Shown: positions 20,933 to 27,594 of the stretch, in pieces | Layout of the letters: every line of letters begins with the position of its first letter | How positions within the stretch are numbered: position 1 is the stretch's first letter | Source of the DNA: Chromera velia | Lineage: Eukaryota > Sar > Chromeraceae | Direction of reading: 5' to 3' | Length of the DNA: 27,594 nucleotides | Assembly: GCA_018398765.1 (NCBI GenBank) | Contig: JAHBMJ010000959.1 | Location: 10,001-37,594 of the forward strand | The notes under the pieces: model-generated | The model's database searches: none | What the model saw: the letters and a program-made list of their open reading frames with translations, nothing else | What the model was told of the DNA's origin: nothing | Made by a program: the position numbers and the translations under genes

Positions 20933-21607
20933 ATGCCGCCCCGGCGAGACAAACAGATGGTCGGACCCATTCTAACAAAAGGGAAGGCTTATGCGGAGTC
21001 GGGATTCAACATGGCGGAATCCTGCGATTGCGCCGACAGTGCGGCAATGAATGTGCAAAAACAAGAAGAAACAATCTCCGACCTCACGCCAATGCTCAAC
21101 GGAAGCGTGAAGGAATTCGAATCCACCCATCTTCTCATTCATCAATGGACCGAGCCGCAGCATAAAAAGGGAACAAATGTCTTGATTCGTGGCGCGGAAG
21201 AAGAGGAGACACGGGAGGAGGAAAGAAGAAGACAAGACAAGACAGGAGCGGGACCCTCCCTGCAGGATCACAACGCCCCGCAAGGAAGTGCTTTCCTCCT
21301 CTCTTATTCGGACAGGAGGTTTTTTTGCTCGCTTAATTTGCTTGCTTTATTCCTCTTGTCTTTCTTCACGGTTCTCTGCCTCATGCATCCCACCCGTCTT
21401 GTCCCCACATCCTTCTTTCCTTCATTCCTTTCTCCATACCAGAGCGACAGACACGTCGAGGCGTCTCTTTCCTGGCATCTCCCGCCCCTCCCGACACCTT
21501 CAAGGCACCCGCCCGCCCCCACGTCGGACGGGCCGCTTATTATTCTATTAGTATTCATACCATTACATCCATTCATTGCGCGTGAGGGAGCGCCTTTGTT
21601 GAAATGA
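20933..21607 (+). CDS. Doubtful single-exon ORF, 224 residues, one possible membrane segment
   Basis: The ORF begins with an ATG (MPPRRDKQMVGPILTKGKAY). It has a hydrophilic, Glu/Arg/Gln-rich first half (EEEETREEERRRQ) and then a hydrophobic stretch (LNLLALFLLSFFTVLCLM, about residues 135-152). The tail is Pro/Ser-rich. No known domain is recognised. It ends 60 bases before the stop codon of the minus-strand WW gene, so it would overlap that gene's 3' untranslated region in antisense. The first 110 residues look protein-like; the rest could be non-coding read-through. It could also be the first exon of a spliced gene (a GT follows GACAGGAG near 21316). Confidence 0.3.
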   Translation: MPPRRDKQMVGPILTKGKAYAESGFNMAESCDCADSAAMNVQKQEETISDLTPMLNGSVKEFESTHLLIHQWTEPQHKKGTNVLIRGAEEEETREEERRRQDKTGAGPSLQDHNAPQGSAFLLSYSDRRFFCSLNLLALFLLSFFTVLCLMHPTRLVPTSFFPSFLSPYQSDRHVEASLSWHLPPLPTPSRHPPAPTSDGPLIILLVFIPLHPFIAREGAPLLK

Positions 21608-21666
21608 TTTGCTCTTCTGCCCCCACTGCCGCTGTATGCGATGCCATCGGCTGCTACTGTCGTTGC

Positions 21667-24600
21667 TCACATACAGTTGTGATGCTGATGCCAGAGGAGT
21701 TGTGGTGGTGGGACGGCGGAGCTTGAGGAGGGAGCATTGGCGAGATCAGGGGTGTGAGTAGCAATTGGTGATGGTACGGAGAAGGGAGATTGGGAAGGGA
21801 AAGCCGGTATCTGCACTCCAGGGGTGCTGCAGGGATGTTGGTGCGAAGTGAGGGGTCGGAGGTGACTCGAGGAAGGCGTCAGAAACAGAGACTCCGACGC
21901 ACGGACGGCTGTAGAATGTCTTCTGGCTGAATTTGCGGAGACAGAGACAGCGGCAGATGCAGGAACAGCGGGTCCCTGGACAAAGGTCTGAGGACAGGTT
22001 GAGAGGGCACCGTGAGGGCGGGGAGTCGCGTGCGTATGGGCAGGGAAAGGGGGGAGAGACGGAGACTGGTTGTGGGGAACCGAATAAGGAGATGGGGGGT
22101 AAGCGTGGGAGCATCCGGCTGGAAAAGACGATGCGACTACACCTTCGCCCCGCAAGGATTTTTTACCTCCATGTGCCGTTTGCTGCTGCTGTTTCTGTTT
22201 GTCTCCTTGTGCTGCTTCAGAGAGGCTCTTTTCCCCAGAGCCTCCACTCACATGCAAGCACGCGTTAGCATGAGGGGAAGGAGAGATTGGACGGGCCGCT
22301 CCGGGGTCTGTCTCCTTCATGCTCCCTGACCGCTCCCCTGCAGCGGCCATTTCGTTTGCGGGTTTGGGTGATGCGGTCTCTGTGAGTGGCTTCGTTGAAG
22401 GCTGAGTGCTGCTGTGTTTGTCCTGTTTCTTCCTCGGTGACAAGGCGGCCGCAAAGGTTCCTGACCACAAAAGAGGTTGCGCCCTTCCCCTCTCTCCGTC
22501 CTGCTGGTTGCTCGTGTTTGGGCTAGCTGCCGAAGCTGTACCGCCCGAATTGACGGAGACAGAAACGGGGACAGCGGCGGTGGTGGGGTGAGTGGTCAGT
22601 GGTCTCGAGGCGTTGGGGGGATGCGGTTGTTGGTAAGTTGAGCAGTGGATGGGTGTGGGAGGGGCCCAGTGGTTGGGGTGCTGATAGTGTTGTTGGTACG
22701 CGAGTGCTTGTGGAGTGGTCGACAGCCCTCCTGTGGGAAGATAGGCAACTTGGGGGGCGCATGCAGAAGAATAATATGCGGAGGGGACCTCAGCAGCAGC
22801 AGCAGCAGCAGCAGGAGGCGTGGCTGCAGTGGAAGAAGGTTGGCCAGTCACTGGGAGTTGGGCCGAAAGAGGAGGATGCGCATACGTGAGTGCCGTGGTC
22901 TGGTAGTGCCCCCATTTTCCTCCACCCACTTGTCCTGCTGCTGTTGCTGTTGCAGGGGGCAGAACCGAACGGGAACCTCTGCCCCCCTCCCCCGGAGAAA
23001 TTGCGGTGGAAATGGCGAGGGTCGACCTTGCTGCCCGTTCCCTTTGTTCCGCCTGCTTGTGTGCAATGCGCATGGCACCTAGACGGTCTTCTGTGGTGGT
23101 CTGGACTGAGGGGAAAGAGAGACGAAGGTGGGGGGGGATATACGAAAGGGCAGAGCTAGAAGGGGTTGGCTCGGCCCATGTTTCGCTTCCTTTCGTTCCT
23201 GTGAGGTAGTCAGTCAGAGGCTGCAGGAGAGGGCCGTCGTAGACATACAGCCGTCGGGTTTCCTCCTGCCAGGTGAGGCGAAGAGTTTTCCCATTCAACT
23301 CATACACGCCTGCACTCAGACGGCGAAACTGAAACCGAGACCCTAATTCAGGGTGGCTCCTCAGAAGGACCGCCAGTTGCTCGTCTGTCTGGTCGTTCTC
23401 GACAGGGGTGTACTTGCCCCGCATGGAGGCACACAGAAAGGAGATGCGCTCCAGGCTGCCCATCTGGGCCTGCATGCAGACAGACACATCGATCAGTGAA
23501 TGAATGAATGCATGAATGAATGAATGAATGAATGAATGAATGCATGAATGAATGAATGAATGCATGAATGCATGAATGGATGGATGAATGCATGAATTAA
23601 TGAATGCGTGAATGAATGAATGAATGAATGAATGCATGGATGAATGAATGAATGAATCAATGAGGTGGAGCCGATGACAAAGAAAGGGAAAAGGGAGGGA
23701 ATGGCAGAAAGACACGGAGGGAGAGAGAGAAGGGGGGGGTGAGACAGACTATGTCGTTCTCTCTTCTCTCTTTGTTTTTGCTTTTTTCTTTTTCTCTTCC
23801 TTCCCTCCTTTCTTTCTTTCTTTCTTTCGTTCTCTCATCCATTCAAACAGACAGACAGACCGACTGACAGATAGACAGCAGCAGAAGAAGCCCAAGGAGG
23901 AGAGCAAGGGAAAGGGAGGCAAGCATTAAGAGGGAAAGGAGATAATCAGCGGCTTGCTTGCCTTAGTCGAGACATGGCCATTTCCCTTTGAGGAGCTTCG
24001 TTCCCTCGGGGGGCGATTGCCCCCGTTAGCGGTTGTGTGGGTGACAAGGCTCCCCGATCGCATCGTTCTGCCTGTGGAGGACACTACAGACAGAGAAGAC
24101 GACCCTCGCGCCTCAACCCCCCCTACTGCAGTCCGATGAAGGCTCATTGACTTGTTCGTCCCTGCACAGAGAGAAGCGCACAGAAGTGACTCATGAAAGG
24201 AATTTGAAAAAGACAACGAAGCCATCACACTAATTTGAAAGCAAAAAATCAAGGCTTTGAGGGACTACCGATGGAGCTTAAAGGAACGGAGTAAGCGATC
24301 GAGGTAGGGGCAGGATACGTGAATCGAGAGAACGCTACATGCAGTTTTGATTTCCCGGTAATCTCCTCTCTCAGTTGCTCACTTCCTCAGGTGTGTGTTA
24401 GTCAAAAGAACTGGAGATGGGTAAAGAAAGAGAGAAGAAAGGAGACTTCTGCACGTGCGGAAGTTCTCTATGAAAACGGCCACCCACCCAGATAGATCCA
24501 TGCATGCATGCCCATCGATCGATCGCACCTGCTTGCTCGCTTGTCCAGCTGTTGCTGCACGTCGACACAACGTCGCGGTGACCCCATCCGACTCCCTTCC

Positions 24601-25325
24601 CCATCTCCCCCTCCCTCAAGTGGGAAGGCTCACACTGTACACGCACCCCGCCACCGCATTCTGCCAGAAGAAGTCGTTCTCTGTCATTCTGATCCTCATC
24701 GTCAGTTGCCGCAACCCCAACAGAGCTGCACCTCTCTTCTGCCTCCTCACTTCCCGCGCCCTGATCCGACACGGCAACAAGGCTGCCTGTACAGCCAGGA
24801 CCTCCGCTCCTTTCTTCCTGTTGGCCCCACAGAGAAAGAGGAGGGTCCCGCCGAGACGGTACCGAAAGGGGGCCTGCAGGCATCATGCAGGCATTTACTT
24901 TCATACAGAATTCTTTCATACAGAAACGCATGAAAGTAAACGCATGTACCGAAAGGGGGCCTGCAGGCATCATGCAGGCAGCCCCCTTTCATTTCATTTC
25001 TTTTACTCGACAGATCGCCAAACCTTGCACACTGTCAGCAGAAACACGAGATAGACTCGCCCCAGCGATACCTAAACAGACAAAGGAACTTCTTAAAAGA
25101 CCAAGAGACAAGGGGGAATTCAGGTAGAAACATTCACCGATTTAGGCCGGAGCTCCGGTTCACCAAACAGCGAAACCACAAAGACCACAAAACGCCACCA
25201 CACACTCGATCAAGAGCACAACCCCCGCTTCTTTTTTCTGAAAGGAAGGCGCATATACAAGTCCTCTGTAGGGCAGCACGTCAAAGCGACGTGAGTCACA
25301 CACACACACACACAAACACTTACAC

Positions 25326-25361
<36 letters not shown>

Positions 25362-25514
25362 ACTTACACACACTTACACTTACACACACTTACACTTACA
25401 CACACTTACACTCACTCACACTTACACACACTGACACTTACACACACACACATACTTACACACACATACTTCACACACACATACTTCACACACACACACT
25501 TCACACACACACAC

Positions 25515-25553
<39 letters not shown>

Positions 25554-25754
25554 ACTCACACACACACACATACACACACACATACACACACACACACACT
25601 TACTTACACACACTTACACTTACACACACTTACACTTACACACACTTACACTCACTCACACTTACACACACTGACACTTACACACACACACATACTTACA
25701 CACACATACTTCACACACACATACTTCACACACACACACTTCACACACACACAC

Positions 25755-25793
<39 letters not shown>

Positions 25794-25853
25794 ACACTTA
25801 CACTTACACTTACACTTACACTTATACTTACACACACATACTTACACACACAT

Positions 25854-25913
<60 letters not shown>

Positions 25914-26331
25914 CTGCATGGGGTGGGGTCCACCGGACCTCTCTGGTTTCGCAATTGAACCAGAAGTGCTTCCCTGCAGGGGCAGAGAATTCACGCACCC
26001 ACACAGAGGCAGCCACCTGCCTCACTGTGCTCCTGCCTTCTCCTCCCGCGGCCCCTCCATCGACCTCCACGCCGTTTTGTCGCCCTGGGACTCCTGGAGG
26101 AGACGGCAACAGGGAGGACCTCTCGACACCGTCTCTCTGTTGGCCTTGCCCAACAATTCGTTGCTCTCCGTCTCTTCCAATGAACGCCTTCTGTAAACTC
26201 TCCAGGGGATTGAGAAGAAGGCTTTTCACGCGAGAGGGCATCTCAAGAGGTCTCTGTCTGGTGCCTGCCTCAGCAGAACAAGTTGGAGAGGACCCAACGG
26301 AAGAGAACAACCAGTTCACTGCCCCTTCCAT
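21667..26331 (-). CDS. WW-domain protein of about 921 residues with an unassigned conserved block (4 exons)
   Basis: Minus-strand exons: 26331-25914, 24873-24529, 24161-23962, 23469-21667. Phases chain (1, 1, 0) and the total is 2766 bases. The start ATG at 26331 has a good context (GATATGG). A WW domain lies at residues 111-136 (W111, GKHFWFN, T129, W134, P136-137); WW modules bind Pro-rich ligands. Exon 2 is Ser/Glu/Asp-rich and exon 3 Ser/Arg-rich. Residues 322-412 form a structured block with KYTPVENDQTDEQLA, FRRLSAGVYELNGKTLRL and LYVYDGPLLQPLTDYL. The remaining 500 residues are Pro/Ser/Thr/Ala/His-rich and probably disordered, with a poly-Ala run. Function is unknown; a scaffold or RNA-processing role would be guesswork. 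The third intron appears to start with GC instead of GT. Exon 2 has a second in-frame acceptor 87 bases upstream. Confidence 0.75.
23496..23663. repeat. ATGA tetranucleotide array in intron 3 of the WW gene
   Basis: About 40 units of ATGA with ATGC and ATGG variants on the plus strand (TCAT on the sense strand). It starts about 25 bases upstream of the last exon's acceptor. The His/Ser/Ile/Phe ORF through it is a shadow. Confidence 0.9.
24858..24978. repeat. Direct duplication carrying two copies of the exon 2 splice acceptor (WW gene)
   Basis: A 34-base segment that includes CGAAAGGGGGCCTGCAGGCA and continues with CATCATGCAGGCA occurs twice on the plus strand, 87 bases apart (about 24861-24893 and 24948-24980). 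On the sense strand each copy contains the acceptor TGCCTGCAG followed by GCCCCCTTTCG. Smaller repeats (TTTCATACAGAA, ATGAAAGTAAA) lie between them. Confidence 0.85.
25296..25910. repeat. CA-rich array with a 240-base internal duplication, intron 1 of the WW gene
   Basis: Over 600 bases of CA dinucleotides mixed with CTTACA and CTTCACA units (TG on the sense strand of the WW gene). The stretch at about 25343-25547 is repeated base for base at about 25583-25787. The last CA run ends four bases from the exon 1 donor at 25914. Confidence 0.95.
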
Positions 26332-27534
26332 ATCTTCTGTCAGTGTTCCTTTCACCCGCAAAGGGCTTGAAACCCGGGAGCAGTGAGTAAAAATGAAAGA
26401 GGCGAAGCCAGAATACAGCAGCGGAGAGACAGGAAAATAAGAACACGAAAATGATACAGAAAAGCTCCACAATATGGAGAGACTCAGAGGAAAGGATACG
26501 AGAAAACTCAGACAAACCTGTGCGAAATCCAGCCCCGTCTCACCTCATTATGAAAAGATGCGCCAGATCATGTGCCCATCTCTCTCCCTCTTTGTCCACT
26601 GTAACTGCACTTCTCCCCTGTATATCAACACATGCTCGGGCCTGCATGGGCCTGCATGGGGCGGCAGTGGGGCCGTCAAAGAAAATCAAAGAAAACTCTC
26701 AGCCAGTCTGAGCCCAGTCTGGCAACAGTAGTCATCATTTTTTTTACATTTTTTTTGAATCCATGCATGCATTTGAATCCATGATTCATCTGACGCAAGC
26801 AAGCTTGCGAACGGCCCCGGAAAGCAAGAAAAATAAGAACTGCATGATTGACGCACGCCGGCCAGACGACCGGGCGGTCGCGCCGCCCCCCCCCCCGCGG
26901 GAAAAGCCGCGGAAATTGCGGCGGAATCCCCCCTCCGCCGGGAAAAAAGCCCGGGGGTATCTGACGCACGCATGCACGGCGCAAATTCAGCCTTTCGGGT
27001 CGCTTTCAGGGGCCACCCATCTGACGCACGCATGCACGGCGACGGGTTCACGCTTTTCTGGACCATTTGGGCGGGATCTTTCCGCCGAAGTTAATTTCCG
27101 GGGCCTTTTTTTGGCGAAAGACTAAGCTGGGGTATTTTTGTTTTGTAAGTGCCCCCCGCTTCGCTTTCCGGGGCCATCAAGCATGGCCCCGGAGAGCGTA
27201 GCGTGCATGGTTGTTGGGCTACAGGCATACAGGTAGGAGACGTATTGGACAGCTCCACAGACATGCATTGAATGATCGATCCTCAACATTCAGTAATATC
27301 GATATATTCAGTATGCAGTCAGCGCACTGTCTCAGTTGCTCATGCATATATTAGTACATACAGTCATAGATTTTCACAGGGACGGATTTGAGAAGCCAGC
27401 TGTACCGCCCAGCCTCAAACACTCAGGCTGCCTAAAGTACTTGTGGAGAAGATATCGAAAAGCTCGGCTCTGTTGTTCTCCTCTCTGTCTTTTTTTCCCC
27501 TGGTGCATTATCTTCACGAACTATCGTGGTCAGC
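26332..27534. other. Divergent intergenic region between the WW gene and the right-hand gene
   Basis: The WW gene (minus) and the truncated gene at 27535 (plus) are transcribed away from each other, so both promoters should lie here. From 26332 to about 26750 no exon is supported. From 26787 to 27197 there are copies of the dispersed repeat family and a hairpin. From 27200 to 27534 the sequence has no repeats and ends with a pyrimidine run (CTGTCTTTTTTTCCCC) about 40 bases before the ATG. Confidence 0.5.
26787..27197. repeat. Second cluster of the CTGACGCAC / GGCCCCGGAAAGC repeat family, ending in a hairpin
   Basis: CTGACGCA-type motifs occur at about 26789 (followed by GGCCCCGGAAAGC at 26813), 26848, 26959 and 27020. 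The last two share CATGCACGGCG and are about 60 bases apart. The cluster ends in an inverted repeat at about 27160-27197 with 16-base arms (CGCTTTCCGGGGCCAT against its complement, one mismatch) around a five-base loop CAAGC. A run of 12 C at about 26885-26897 lies inside. The same motifs occur at 13240-13527. Confidence 0.6.
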
Positions 27535-27594
27535 ATGGCAGCGGCTGCTGCTGTTCAGTCTCTCAAGCCATCCACCGGGATCAAAGCCTATTAT
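27535..27594 (+). CDS. N-terminus of a gene cut by the window edge, possibly 26S proteasome ATPase Rpt6
   Basis: An ATG in good context (CAGCATGG) opens 20 codons that run to the window end without a stop, encoding an Ala-rich start and then QSLKPSTGIKAYY. Rpt6 (PSMC5) proteins begin with a short variable leader followed by a motif of the type SGI(K/R)xYY/F before a coiled coil, and the visible part fits that. Only about ten informative residues are available, so the identification is tentative. Rpt6 would be an AAA+ ATPase of about 400 residues in the 19S proteasome base. Confidence 0.4.
   Translation, partial: MAAAAAVQSLKPSTGIKAYY

Noticed and set aside
23496-23663. Collagen- or silk-like His/Ser/Phe repeat protein on the minus strand
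   Set aside because: It is translated ATGA tetranucleotide repeat lying upstream of a good acceptor; real coding starts at 23469.
25296-25910. CRISPR-like array (regular repeats with variable parts)
   Set aside because: Units are CA-based simple sequence with no constant repeat and unique spacer structure, in a eukaryotic intron.
25652-25954. Val/Cys/Ser repeat ORF on the minus strand
   Set aside because: It is the CA array read on the other strand and lies in intron 1 of the WW gene.

Overview
This is eukaryotic nuclear DNA with intron-rich genes. GT...AG introns with pyrimidine-rich 3' ends are packed with microsatellites, while the exons are GC-balanced and encode Ser/Gly/Glu-rich linkers around small recognisable domains. 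The mix of domains, the long repeat-filled introns and the recurrent TGCATGCA palindrome fit best with an alveolate close to Apicomplexa, such as a chromerid (Chromera/Vitrella type). This is inference; no rRNA or organelle marker is present to prove it. No bacterial operon, CRISPR array, tRNA, rRNA or autonomous transposon was seen.

Layout. (1) 1-1070, minus strand: fragments of a gene that leaves the window on the left, including an exon resembling the start of a MAM domain. (2) 1071-2448: mostly non-coding, with a TG-rich array and a candidate promoter. (3) 2449-12578, plus: a 13-exon gene whose intron phases all chain, giving about 1495 residues with two all-cysteine RING-like modules at the N-terminus, up to four hydrophobic segments and a very long low-complexity C-terminal half. 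(4) 12579-13954: intergenic, with a degenerate repeat array. (5) 13955-20065, plus: a Deltex-type E3 ubiquitin ligase gene (two WWE domains, Q/S/G linker, RING, Deltex C-terminal domain). (6) 20066-20932: an AT-rich island between convergent genes. (7) 20933-21607, plus: a doubtful ORF. (8) 21667-26331, minus: a 4-exon gene for a 921-residue WW-domain protein with an unassigned conserved block. (9) 26332-27534: a divergent intergenic region with more copies of the repeat family seen at 13240-13527. (10) 27535-27594, plus: the first 20 codons of a gene whose N-terminus resembles the 26S proteasome ATPase Rpt6.

Functionally, two of the three complete genes look like ubiquitin ligases and the truncated right-hand gene may be a proteasome ATPase, so the neighbourhood has a ubiquitin-proteasome flavour. 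In a eukaryote this may be chance. The most notable content is the Deltex-type protein, an architecture best known from animal Notch signalling, with a RING in which one zinc-ligand cysteine appears to be aspartate.

Exon boundaries were set by hand from splice consensus and reading-frame phase, without transcript data. All exons of the first RING gene and of the WW gene are phase-consistent. In the Deltex gene only the region 16147-17060 is unresolved.
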